NCBI RefSeq assembly: GCF_011059185.1
Contig: NZ_JAALFE010000004.1
Span: forward strand, 186,001 to 250,000
DNA: 64,000 bases
From: Paragemmobacter kunshanensis
GTDB lineage: Bacteria > Pseudomonadota > Alphaproteobacteria > Rhodobacterales > Rhodobacteraceae
Direction of reading: 5' to 3'
Shown here: piece after piece, positions 8,407 to 16,286 of the stretch
How the letters are laid out: every line of letters starts with the position of its first letter
Position numbering within the stretch: position 1 is the first letter of the stretch
Notes under the pieces: model-generated
Told to the model about the DNA's origin: nothing
Seen by the model: only the letters and a program-made list of their open reading frames with translations
Database searches by the model: none
Position numbers and translations under genes: made by a program

Positions 8407-8423
8407 GGTTCAAATAATGAACC
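8407..8423. promoter_or_regulatory. Candidate IclR operator palindrome
   Basis: GGTTCA (8407-8412), five bases, then TGAACC (8418-8423) form a perfect 17-bp inverted repeat, 20 bases before the tctC start codon. Short palindromes of this size are typical IclR-family sites, and the iclR gene is adjacent. Binding here would block early elongation or initiation of the transporter operon. The assignment is inferred from position and symmetry only. Confidence 0.45.
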
Positions 8424-8443
8424 ACCAACAGCGGAGAAGCCGG

Positions 8444-9391
8444 ATGAAGAAAATCGCCCTTCTGGGCAGCGCGGCTGCGCTTGCCCTCGCCGCCCTCGGC
8501 GGGGCAGCCCTTGCCGAATACCCCGAAAAACCCGTCACCTTCGTGGTCCCCTGGCCCCCCGGCGATCTGGAGGATGTGCTGACACGCATGATCGCCGAAG
8601 AACTGCAGGCCCAGACCGGCGTTCCGGCAGCCGTCGTGAACAAGCCGGGCGGGGGCGGCGTCGTGGGCGGGCTGGATGTGGCCACCGCGGCACCCGATGG
8701 CTACACCATCGGCTCGCTGACCGTCGGCATTCCAACGGTCAAGACCATGGGCCCCGATGCCCAGTTCGCGGCTGACGCGCTCGAACCGGTGGGGATCTTC
8801 CTGACCTATCCCTTCCTGATCGCGGCCAAGGCCGACGCCCCCTATTCCAGCATGGCCGAACTGGCCGAATATTCGAAGGCCAACCCCGTGCGCCTTGGCC
8901 ATTTCGGCTATGGCATCGAACCCACGATGATGACGGTCTATGGAGTGCAGGAACTGGGCGGTGCCTTCAGCGCCGAAGCCGCCTTCGACGCGGTGGATTG
9001 CTCCACCCTCGCCAATGGCGACGCGGATGTGATAAACACCACGGCACAGCTGGTGCTGTCCTGCCTGGGCGAAATCAAGGTGCTGGCAACGATCACCGGC
9101 GACCGCACCGCGATCACGCCCGATGTCCCGACGCTGGGTGAACAGGTGCCCGCCCTGCAGGGGGCCTCGCTCTGGAACGGGCTCTTCGTGCCCAAGGGCA
9201 CCCCGCAAGAGGTGAAGGACAAGATCGCCGCCGTGGCGCAGACCGTCGTGGCAAGCGAGGCCGCGCAAGAGATCGCCAAGACGACCGGCGCGCTGGTCTA
9301 TTGGCAGGATCAGGCGGCGGCGACCGAACAGGTGGCCAAGGACATGGTCGATCTGGCCGCCCTGCGCGAAAAGCTGGGCGTGACCGAGTAA
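8444..9391 (+). CDS. tctC: Tripartite tricarboxylate transporter substrate-binding protein (TctC/Bug family)
   Basis: A 315-residue periplasmic binding protein. A classical signal peptide covers about residues 1-24 (MKKIALLG start, hydrophobic core, cleavage after ALA). The mature part begins EYPEKPVTFVVPWPPGD, the TctC hallmark, followed by VVNKPGGGGVVGGLDVA and the PDGYTIG segment that shape the carboxylate pocket. The usual PWPPGGxxD motif reads PWPPGDLED here. The ATG at 8444 has GGAGAAG four bases upstream; an in-frame ATG at 8417 would give a non-signal-like leader. It captures the substrate, probably a carboxylate, for the TctBA permease encoded next. Confidence 0.92.
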   Translation: MKKIALLGSAAALALAALGGAALAEYPEKPVTFVVPWPPGDLEDVLTRMIAEELQAQTGVPAAVVNKPGGGGVVGGLDVATAAPDGYTIGSLTVGIPTVKTMGPDAQFAADALEPVGIFLTYPFLIAAKADAPYSSMAELAEYSKANPVRLGHFGYGIEPTMMTVYGVQELGGAFSAEAAFDAVDCSTLANGDADVINTTAQLVLSCLGEIKVLATITGDRTAITPDVPTLGEQVPALQGASLWNGLFVPKGTPQEVKDKIAAVAQTVVASEAAQEIAKTTGALVYWQDQAAATEQVAKDMVDLAALREKLGVTE

Positions 9392-9396
9392 GGTTC

Positions 9397-9430
9397 GGGC
9401 AGGGCGCGGCCTGCGGGCCGCGCCCTGCCC
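9397..9430 (+). terminator. Strong hairpin between tctC and tctB
   Basis: A perfect 15-bp stem (arms 9397-9411 and 9416-9430) closes a four-base TGCG loop six bases after the tctC stop. It is not followed by a T-tract, so it is more likely a partial attenuator or a 3'-end stabiliser. Such a structure would let the binding protein be made in excess of the membrane subunits. Confidence 0.6.
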
Positions 9431-9448
9431 ATTTGCGCGGGGGCAAGG

Positions 9449-10000
9449 ATGACGGACCCGGACGAACCACAGGCGAACCGTCTGGAAAGCATGGCGCTGG
9501 CGCTCATCTTCGCGGCAATCTCGCTGCTGCTGCTGGCGCTGATCGGGGTGGCCACACGGACGGGGCAGGCTTCGGGCGGGTGGTGGACTCGGCCCGCCTT
9601 TGCGCCGGGGATCGCGCTTGCCCTGCTGGTGGCGGCAAATCTGGTGACGCTTTGGCGCGATGCCGCCGATCTGCGGGCGCACCCGGCCACGGCCGAGGAA
9701 TGGGCAGACGCACGGGCAAAGGTTCTGGGCTGGCTCCGTCCCGCCGAATTCCTCGCCTATTACGCGGCCTATATCTGGGCGATCCAGCATCTGGGCTATT
9801 TCCCCGCGACACTGGTCTTCGTCCTTGGCCTGTTGTGGCGGGTCGGACTGCGGGCCGCGCGCTGGATCTGGGCGGGCATCGGGCTTTCGCTCTTCATGAT
9901 CGCGGTCTTCCGTGCGGGGCTGGGCGTCTGGATGCCCGCGCCCGGGCTTTATGACCTGTTCCCCGATGGCATCCGCCTTGCGCTGATGCGCTGGTTCTGA
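9449..10000 (+). CDS. tctB: Tripartite tricarboxylate transporter small membrane subunit (TctB family)
   Basis: A 183-residue membrane protein with about four hydrophobic segments (roughly 20-40, 45-65, 95-130 and 135-165) and a hydrophilic N-terminus. The sequence is poorly conserved, as is normal for TctB. Its identity follows from size, topology and its place between tctC and tctA. AAGG stands directly before the ATG. It forms the permease with TctA. Confidence 0.85.
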   Translation: MTDPDEPQANRLESMALALIFAAISLLLLALIGVATRTGQASGGWWTRPAFAPGIALALLVAANLVTLWRDAADLRAHPATAEEWADARAKVLGWLRPAEFLAYYAAYIWAIQHLGYFPATLVFVLGLLWRVGLRAARWIWAGIGLSLFMIAVFRAGLGVWMPAPGLYDLFPDGIRLALMRWF

Positions 10001-10011
10001 AAGGCGCGGCG

Positions 10012-11514
10012 ATGGATTTCCTGTTTCTCGGCCTGCAGCAACTTGCCGATCCCGCGCTGTTCCTGACCATGTGCATCGGGGCCATCCTTGGCGTCATCGT
10101 GGGGGCCATCCCCGGGGCCGGGGCCGCCGTGACCATCTCGATCCTGCTGCCCAGCACCTTTGCGATGGACCCGCTTACCGGGATGACCCTCCTCCTCGGC
10201 GTCTATTGCGGCTCTGCCTATGGCTCGGCCATCCCCGCCATCATGATCAACACCCCCGGCAGCCCGGTCGCCGTGCTGACCGCGCTCGAGGCACGGCCCT
10301 TCGTCGACCGGGGCGAAGCGCGCCGCGCCCTGAGCCTTGCCTATTCCTCTTCCTTTGTCGGCGGCGTGCTGGCGGTCCTGGCCCTCATGCTGCTGACAAG
10401 GCCCCTCGCCGAAGTAGCCAAGAACTTCGGTTCGGCCGAATTCGCCATGCTGGCCTTCGCCGCCCTCGTCCTTGTCGTCATCGGCCATGGCGGGCGGCGG
10501 GTCGAGGCAACGGCGGCGCTGGCCTTCGGCCTGTTCCTTGCCACGGTGGGGATCGAAACCGCCTATTCCACCCAGCGCTACAGCTTTGGCCAAAGCTGGC
10601 TGATCCAGGGCATCCCCCTGGTGCCGATGGTCATCGGCCTTTTCGCCATGTCCGAGGCGCTGATCCAGCTCACCGGGCGCGACACCACGCGCCAATCCGT
10701 GCAGTTGAAGGGCCATTTCTTCCAGGGCTTCCTCGAGGTGTTCCGCTACAAGGTCACGCTCTTCGGCTCCTCCGTCTTCGGCATCATCTGCGGCATCATG
10801 CCGGGCGTGGGGGAATTCCTCGCGCAGCAGGTGAACTATGTCTGGGCGCGCAAGCTGTCGAAGGAAGGGCATCTCTTCGGCAAGGGCGCCCCTGAAGGCA
10901 TCATCGTCTCCGAGGCCACGAACAACGCCGTCCCCCCCGCCGCGCTGATCCCCATGCTGGCCTTGGGCATCCCGGGCGAGGAACTGACAGCCATGATGCT
11001 GGCGGTCTTTCTGGTGCATAACGTGATCCCGGGGCCGGATCTCTTCCTGAACCGGCCGGAATTCGTGGCCGGGCTTTACTGGACGTTGCTGGCCATGAAC
11101 CTGGTCATCATCCTGTTCCTTCTCGTCGCCACCAATACCATTGCCCGCGCCGCCCTGATCAACAAGCGCTTCCTCGGTGTGGCGATCCTCACGCTCTCGC
11201 TCATCGGCACCTATGCCTCGAACTACAATTTCTCGGATGTCGGCCTCGCCATGGCCTTTGCCGTGCTGGGCTACATCCTGCGCAGCCACCGTTGGCCGCT
11301 GACGCCCATCCTGCTGGGCGTCGTCATGGGACCGATCCTCGAAAGTCGCTTCCGCCAGGCCATGGGCGGCGCGGGCGGCGACCTTTCGATCTTCGTCACA
11401 CGGCCGATCTCGGCCGTCATTCTTGCAGGGCTCGCCCTGCTTCTCTTCTTCACCATCCGGGGGGCGATCAAGGCACGCCGCCCGCGCGAGGACTGGCAGA
11501 TCAATGACACTTGA
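10012..11514 (+). CDS. tctA: Tripartite tricarboxylate transporter large permease (TctA family)
   Basis: A 500-residue polytopic inner-membrane protein with about 11-12 hydrophobic segments. The TctA signature GAIPGAGAAVTISILLP lies near residues 31-47, and the conserved YGSAIPAIMINTPGSPVAV follows near 70-90. The repeated GIMPGVGEFLAQQ region near 263-275 is the second half of the internal duplication. It starts 11 bases after tctB, and its stop overlaps the start of the downstream aldehyde dehydrogenase by 11 bases, so importer and enzyme are translationally coupled. Confidence 0.95.
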   Translation: MDFLFLGLQQLADPALFLTMCIGAILGVIVGAIPGAGAAVTISILLPSTFAMDPLTGMTLLLGVYCGSAYGSAIPAIMINTPGSPVAVLTALEARPFVDRGEARRALSLAYSSSFVGGVLAVLALMLLTRPLAEVAKNFGSAEFAMLAFAALVLVVIGHGGRRVEATAALAFGLFLATVGIETAYSTQRYSFGQSWLIQGIPLVPMVIGLFAMSEALIQLTGRDTTRQSVQLKGHFFQGFLEVFRYKVTLFGSSVFGIICGIMPGVGEFLAQQVNYVWARKLSKEGHLFGKGAPEGIIVSEATNNAVPPAALIPMLALGIPGEELTAMMLAVFLVHNVIPGPDLFLNRPEFVAGLYWTLLAMNLVIILFLLVATNTIARAALINKRFLGVAILTLSLIGTYASNYNFSDVGLAMAFAVLGYILRSHRWPLTPILLGVVMGPILESRFRQAMGGAGGDLSIFVTRPISAVILAGLALLLFFTIRGAIKARRPREDWQINDT

Positions 11515-12991
11515 CCAAGCAACCATCGACCGGCTTGCCGCCACACCGGTCCCCCCCCAACGCCTGCTGATCGGCGGGGCATGGCAGGATGGCTCGGGCG
11601 CGCCGATGCCCGTCCTTTCCCCCATCGACGGATCGCGTCTGACAACCCTCGCCACAGCCTCCGCCGCGGATGTCGCCCGCGCCTGCGCGGATGCCCGCGC
11701 GGCCTTCGAAGATGGCCGCTGGTCTGCAAGGCCCCCCGCCGAACGCAAGAAGGTCCTGCACCGCCTCGCCGATCTGATCGACAGGCACGCCCTCGAACTG
11801 GCCGTTCTCGGCGTGCGCGACAACGGCACCGAAATCTCCATGGCGCTCAAGGCCGAACCGGGCAGCGCCGCCGGCACCTTCCGCTACTATGCCGAGGCGA
11901 TCGACAAGATCCATGGCGAGATCGCGCCGACGCAGGCCAATGTGCTGGCGCTGGTCCACCGCGAACCCATCGGCGTCGTCGGGGCCATCGTGCCGTGGAA
12001 TTTCCCTCTGATGATCGGCGCATGGAAGATCGCCCCGGCCCTTGCCATGGGCAATTCCGTGGTTCTGAAACCGGCTGAAACCGCCTCGCTTACCCTGCTG
12101 CGCCTTGCCGAACTCGCGCTCGAGGCCGGGGTGCCGCCCGGCGTCTTCAATGTCGTCACCGGCCCCGGCGCAATCACGGGCGAGGCGCTGGCGCTTTCGC
12201 CCGATGTCGATGTGCTGGTCTTCACGGGATCAGGTGCCACCGGGCGGCGGCTGCTGGAATATTCCGCCCGTTCCAACCTCAAGCGCTGCTATCTGGAACT
12301 GGGGGGCAAGTCGCCCAACATCGTCTTTGCCGATGCCCCCGATATCGCTGCTGCCGCCAAGGCCGCGGCCATGGCCATATTCCGCAATGCAGGCCAGGTC
12401 TGCGTCGCCGGTTCCCGCCTTCTGGTCGAGGCATCCATCCATGATGCCTTCATCGACGCGCTGACCCGGGCCACGACGCAGATGTCGGTCGGCAATCCGC
12501 TGCAACTGACAAGCCAGATCGGCGCGATCAACTCCCTGACGCAACTGGAGGCCAACCTGCGCTTCGTGACCGACGCCACCGCCGAAGGCGGCGAACTCGT
12601 GACCGGCGGCAACCGCATCCTTGCAGATACGGGCGGTTATTACATGGATCCGGCCATCGTCACGGGCGTCGCCCCCCACCACCGCCTCTTCCGGAACGAA
12701 GTCTTCGGCCCCGTCCTCGCCGTGACCCCCTTCTCTACCGAACAAGAGGCCCTGCATCTGGCCAATGCCACCGATTACGGCCTGGCCGCAGGCGTCTGGA
12801 CAGGCAACCTCGGCCGCGCGCATCGCATGCTGCGGGGCATCCGCGCGGGCGTGGTGCATGTGAACACCTATGGCGGCGCCGATATCACCGTGCCCCTGTC
12901 CGGCACCCGGCAATCCGGCAACGGGGCGGACAAGTCGCTGCACGCATTGGACAAATACACCGATCTCAAGACCGGATGGATTCAACTGTGA
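11504..12991 (+). CDS. NAD(P)-dependent aldehyde dehydrogenase
   Basis: A 495-residue class-2-type aldehyde dehydrogenase. Asn166 lies in VPWNFPL, the general base Glu265 in ELGGKS, and the nucleophile Cys300 in NAGQVCVAGSR; the FTGSGATGR nucleotide loop is at about 240-248. The ATG at 11504 overlaps the end of tctA, and the TGA stop shares bases with the ATG of the UPF0261 gene (TGATG). The family resembles gamma-glutamyl-aminobutyraldehyde and betaine-aldehyde dehydrogenases. It plausibly oxidises the aldehyde produced by the divergent transaminase. Confidence 0.93.
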   Translation: MTLDQATIDRLAATPVPPQRLLIGGAWQDGSGAPMPVLSPIDGSRLTTLATASAADVARACADARAAFEDGRWSARPPAERKKVLHRLADLIDRHALELAVLGVRDNGTEISMALKAEPGSAAGTFRYYAEAIDKIHGEIAPTQANVLALVHREPIGVVGAIVPWNFPLMIGAWKIAPALAMGNSVVLKPAETASLTLLRLAELALEAGVPPGVFNVVTGPGAITGEALALSPDVDVLVFTGSGATGRRLLEYSARSNLKRCYLELGGKSPNIVFADAPDIAAAAKAAAMAIFRNAGQVCVAGSRLLVEASIHDAFIDALTRATTQMSVGNPLQLTSQIGAINSLTQLEANLRFVTDATAEGGELVTGGNRILADTGGYYMDPAIVTGVAPHHRLFRNEVFGPVLAVTPFSTEQEALHLANATDYGLAAGVWTGNLGRAHRMLRGIRAGVVHVNTYGGADITVPLSGTRQSGNGADKSLHALDKYTDLKTGWIQL

Positions 12992-14229
12992 TGGCCGCCG
13001 ACCGCACGATCCTTGTCGCAGGCACCTGGGACACGAAGAATGACGAACTGGCCTATATGGCCGATGTGATCCGCGCCCAGGGCGGGCGGGTCATCACGAT
13101 GGATGTGTCGGTTCTGGGCGATCCCGCCACACCCGCCGACATCTCCAAGCATCAGGTGGCCGAGGCGGCAGGATCCAGCATCGCCGCGGCCATCGCCGCC
13201 GGGGATGAGAATACCGCCATGCAGATCATGGCCGCAGGCTCTGCCCGCCTAGCCGCCCGGCTGCATGCCGAAGGCCGCATCCATGGCGTGATCGTGCTGG
13301 GCGGCACCATGGGCACGGACCTGGCGCTCGATCTCTGTTCCGCCCTGCCGCTGGGCGTGCCGAAATACGTGGTCTCCACCGTCAGCTTTTCGCCCATGAT
13401 CCCGCCGGAACGGCTGCCCGCAGATATCCAGATGATCCTCTGGGCAGGCGGGCTCTATGGCCTCAACGCCATCTGCAAGGCATCGCTCTCGCAGGCGGCA
13501 GGGGCCGTTCTGGGCGCGGCGCGCGCGGTGGAACCGCCCCGCCGCGACCGCCCGATGATCGGGATGACCAGCTTCGGCAAGACCGTCCTGCGCTATATGG
13601 TGTCCCTCAAACCCGCGCTCGAGGCGCGGGGTTTCGAGGTGGCCGTGTTCCATGCAACCGGCATGGGCGGCCGCGCCTTCGAAAGCCTTGCCGCCGAAGG
13701 CGCCTTCGCCGCCGTCCTCGACCTTGCCCCGCAAGAGGTGGGCAATCACCTGTTCGGTTCCGCCATCAGCGCCGGCCCCGACCGCATGACAGCCGCAGGC
13801 GCGCGCGGCCTGCCACAGATCGTTTCCATCGGCTGCTACGATCTGGTCGATCTGGTGGGCTGGCATCCCCTGCCCGACCGCTTTGCCGAAAACCCCTTCC
13901 ACGCCCATAACCGGCTGCTTTCATCCGTCGTTCTGGATGCCGAACAGCGCCGCGCCATGGCGCGCCAGATCATGGCCAAGCTCTCAGGCGCAAAGGCCGA
14001 GACGGTGTTCCTTCTTCCCCTGCATGGCGGCAACGAATGGGATCGCCCCGGCGGCCCCTTGCAGGATGCGGCGGGCCTTGCCGCCTTCGTCGACGAGATC
14101 CGCAAATGCTGCGCGCCGAACGTCTCGCTGGTGGAACTCGACGCCCATATCAACGATCCGGCCTTCAGCGATGCGGCCCTCGCCATCGTAGACCGCTGGA
14201 TCGCGGGCGGCCTGCTGCCGCGGGCCTGA
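12991..14229 (+). CDS. UPF0261 / Tm-1-like ATP-binding domain protein
   Basis: A 412-residue cytoplasmic protein of the UPF0261 family, related to the N-terminal domain of the tomato antiviral protein Tm-1. It opens with TILVAGTWDTKNDELAY, characteristic of the family, followed by the glycine-rich VIVLGGTMGTDLA near residues 105-117 and GMTSFGKTVLRY near 188-199. The biochemical role of bacterial members is unknown; the fold suggests nucleotide or phosphate binding. The ATG at 12991 overlaps the dehydrogenase stop; an in-frame ATG at 12976 is less likely. As last gene of the transporter operon it probably acts on the imported compound or its product. Confidence 0.88.
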   Translation: MAADRTILVAGTWDTKNDELAYMADVIRAQGGRVITMDVSVLGDPATPADISKHQVAEAAGSSIAAAIAAGDENTAMQIMAAGSARLAARLHAEGRIHGVIVLGGTMGTDLALDLCSALPLGVPKYVVSTVSFSPMIPPERLPADIQMILWAGGLYGLNAICKASLSQAAGAVLGAARAVEPPRRDRPMIGMTSFGKTVLRYMVSLKPALEARGFEVAVFHATGMGGRAFESLAAEGAFAAVLDLAPQEVGNHLFGSAISAGPDRMTAAGARGLPQIVSIGCYDLVDLVGWHPLPDRFAENPFHAHNRLLSSVVLDAEQRRAMARQIMAKLSGAKAETVFLLPLHGGNEWDRPGGPLQDAAGLAAFVDEIRKCCAPNVSLVELDAHINDPAFSDAALAIVDRWIAGGLLPRA

Positions 14230-14250
14230 TCCGGCCAAGCCCCGGCATCA

Positions 14251-14292
14251 AAGAAAAACCCGGCGAAGCCCCCGTTCCGGGGCTTCGCCGGG
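14251..14292 (-). terminator. Rho-independent terminator of the frc operon
   Basis: A perfect 14-bp GC-rich stem (arms 14259-14272 and 14279-14292) with a six-base loop. On the minus strand it is followed immediately by TTTTTCTT, a textbook U-tract. It lies between the convergent UPF0261 and frcA genes, 15 bases past the frcA stop. The stem may also slow plus-strand readthrough from the UPF0261 gene. Confidence 0.85.
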
Positions 14293-14307
14293 CTGTCAAG
14301 GCATGCA

Positions 14308-15081
14308 TCAGGCGATGACGTGATCCGGCACCTTGGCCCCGGTCATGAAGGCCACCGCGTCCGACATCGTGTATTCCTTCGGGTCAATCACGCAAAGACG
14401 CTTGCCCAGTCGGTGAATGTGGATGCGGTCCGCCACTTCGAAGACGTGCGGCATGTTGTGGCTGATCAGGATGATCGGCAGCCCCCGCTTCTTCACGTCA
14501 AGGATCAGTTCCAGCACGCGGCGGCTTTCCTTCACCCCCAGCGCGGCGGTGGGTTCGTCCATGATCACCACCTTGGACCCGAAGGCCGCCGCCCGCGCCA
14601 CGGCCACGCCCTGACGCTGGCCACCCGAAAGCGTTTCCACCGCCTGCCCGATGTTCTGGATCGTCATCAGGCCCAGTTCGGACAGTTTCTCGCGCGCGAT
14701 CTTTTCCATCGCCTTGCGATCCAGCATCCGCAACATCGACCCCATCACGCCCGGCTTGCGGATCTCGCGCCCCATGAACATGTTGTCCGCGATGGAAAGC
14801 GCGGGCGAAAGGGCAAGGTTCTGATACACCGTCTCGATCCCGGCATTGCGCGCCTGCATCGGGTTGGTGAAGTGGACGGGTTTGCCGTCCAGCTTGATCT
14901 CGCCCTCGTCCGGCACCACGGCACCGCAAAGCGCCTTGATGAGGGTGGACTTGCCCGCCCCGTTATCCCCGATCACGGCAAGGATCTCGCCGGGGTAGAG
15001 GTCGAAGTCGCAATTGTCGAGCGCGGTCACGCGACCATAGCGCTTGGTCAATCCGCGTGCGGTCAGAATGGGTTCAGCCAT
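14308..15081 (-). CDS. frcA: Sugar ABC transporter ATP-binding protein (FrcA-type)
   Basis: A 257-residue single-domain ATPase. Walker A GDNGAGKST is at about residues 38-46, the signature LSGGQRQGVAVARA at about 144-157, and Walker B VVIMDEPTAAL at about 163-173, with the switch histidine in LISHNMPHV. It has one nucleotide-binding domain instead of the two in RbsA/XylG, as in the FrcA family. ATG 15081 is supported by AGGGAGG eight bases upstream. It energises the FrcC permease encoded just upstream. Fructose as substrate is inferred from family resemblance. Confidence 0.9.
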   Translation of the reverse strand: MAEPILTARGLTKRYGRVTALDNCDFDLYPGEILAVIGDNGAGKSTLIKALCGAVVPDEGEIKLDGKPVHFTNPMQARNAGIETVYQNLALSPALSIADNMFMGREIRKPGVMGSMLRMLDRKAMEKIAREKLSELGLMTIQNIGQAVETLSGGQRQGVAVARAAAFGSKVVIMDEPTAALGVKESRRVLELILDVKKRGLPIILISHNMPHVFEVADRIHIHRLGKRLCVIDPKEYTMSDAVAFMTGAKVPDHVIA

Positions 15082-15095
15082 GTCTCGTCCCTCCC

Positions 15096-16157
15096 TTAGC
15101 CCGAAACCTTGCGGATCCACTGGTCAATGGCGACGGCGCCGATGATCAGGATCCCGGTCAAAAGCACCTTCCACTGCGGGTCCGCGCCCAGCATATTCAG
15201 CCCCATGCTCATCACGCCGACGATCAGCGTCCCGAACAGCACGCCAAGGATCGATCCGCGCCCGCCAAACAGCGAGATGCCCCCGATCACCGCAGCCGTG
15301 ATGGCTTGCAGGTTGAAGTCGGTGACGACGGTGGACGGCGAGATCGAACCGTTCCGCCCGATGGACACCCAGGCCGCCAGACCCGCGATCAGGCCCGCCA
15401 GCGTATAGGTCTTCAGCAGCACGTTGTTCGTGCGGATCCCGGCCAGATCTGCGGCGTCCGGATCATCGCCGACGGCATAGATATGGCGCCCGAAAGCCGT
15501 GTTGTTCAGCATGAACCACAGGCCCACATACAGCGCCAGCATGGCGACCACGCCCAGCGTCACAACCGCGCCGCCGATCTTGAAGCTGGTGCCGAAAATG
15601 TGCAGCAACTGGGTCTGCGCCGTCAGGTCCGCCTCTCGCAATGTGGCGTTCTCCGAATAGATCAGACAGATCGCCATGATGATGTTCCAGGTGCCCAGCG
15701 TCACGATGAAGGGCGGCAGTTTCAGGCGCGAGACCAGATAACCGTTCAACGCCCCCCCGCCCCCTGCGATCAGGAACCCGGCAAGGATCGCCACCATGGC
15801 GGGCATTTCATAGGCGAGAACGAAATTGCCCATGATGACAAAGGCAAAGACCATCAGAACGCCGATCGACAGGTCGATACCCGCCGTCAGGATCACCAGC
15901 GTCTGGGCCGAAGCAAGGATACCCACCACCGCCACCTGCTGCATGATCAGCGTCAGGGTATAGGCGGAAAAGAACCGCTCCCCCCGCGCAAGGCCAAAGA
16001 TGATGATCAGCGCGACAAGCACGATCATCGGCACGGCGGCCGGGTTGGAATGCAGGAAGTGCTGCAGCTTGCGAAGGCCGCTTTTCTGTTCCTCGAAATG
16101 GGCGACCGTGGTCGCGCTCTTGTCGAGAACCTTTTCGAATTCCTGTGGCTGACTCAT
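15096..16157 (-). CDS. frcC: Sugar ABC transporter permease (FrcC-type)
   Basis: A 353-residue inner-membrane permease of the RbsC/AraH (BPD_transp_2) family with about ten hydrophobic segments. The conserved ILTAGIDLSIGVLMV lies near residues 108-122 and the later GGISLFGGRGSILGVLFGTL near 285-304; both are family hallmarks. An extended cytoplasmic N-terminus (about 55 residues) precedes the first membrane span. It lies between frcB and frcA, 14 bases before the latter, and forms the channel for the sugar. Confidence 0.93.
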   Translation of the reverse strand: MSQPQEFEKVLDKSATTVAHFEEQKSGLRKLQHFLHSNPAAVPMIVLVALIIIFGLARGERFFSAYTLTLIMQQVAVVGILASAQTLVILTAGIDLSIGVLMVFAFVIMGNFVLAYEMPAMVAILAGFLIAGGGGALNGYLVSRLKLPPFIVTLGTWNIIMAICLIYSENATLREADLTAQTQLLHIFGTSFKIGGAVVTLGVVAMLALYVGLWFMLNNTAFGRHIYAVGDDPDAADLAGIRTNNVLLKTYTLAGLIAGLAAWVSIGRNGSISPSTVVTDFNLQAITAAVIGGISLFGGRGSILGVLFGTLIVGVMSMGLNMLGADPQWKVLLTGILIIGAVAIDQWIRKVSG

Positions 16158-16201
16158 CTGTCCCCCCGTTCAACCCGCCATCCGGGCGCTGCCTAGACGA
16201 A

Positions 16202-16271
16202 GGGCGGCCCTGATCGAGAGCCGCCCCCGTTTTCTCCCTTCCGGGATCGTGCGGGGGGACAGGCCCCCCGC
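16202..16271 (-). repeat. Two hairpins between frcB and frcC
   Basis: Reading the minus strand after the frcB stop, a first stem pairs 16264-16271 with 16251-16258 (eight G:C-rich pairs, five-base loop). A second pairs 16220-16226 with 16202-16208 (seven pairs). Neither has a U-tract. They probably protect or attenuate the message so that the binding protein is made in excess of FrcC and FrcA, as in many sugar ABC operons. Confidence 0.5.
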
Positions 16272-16286
16272 GCAAGTCTTTTCAGA

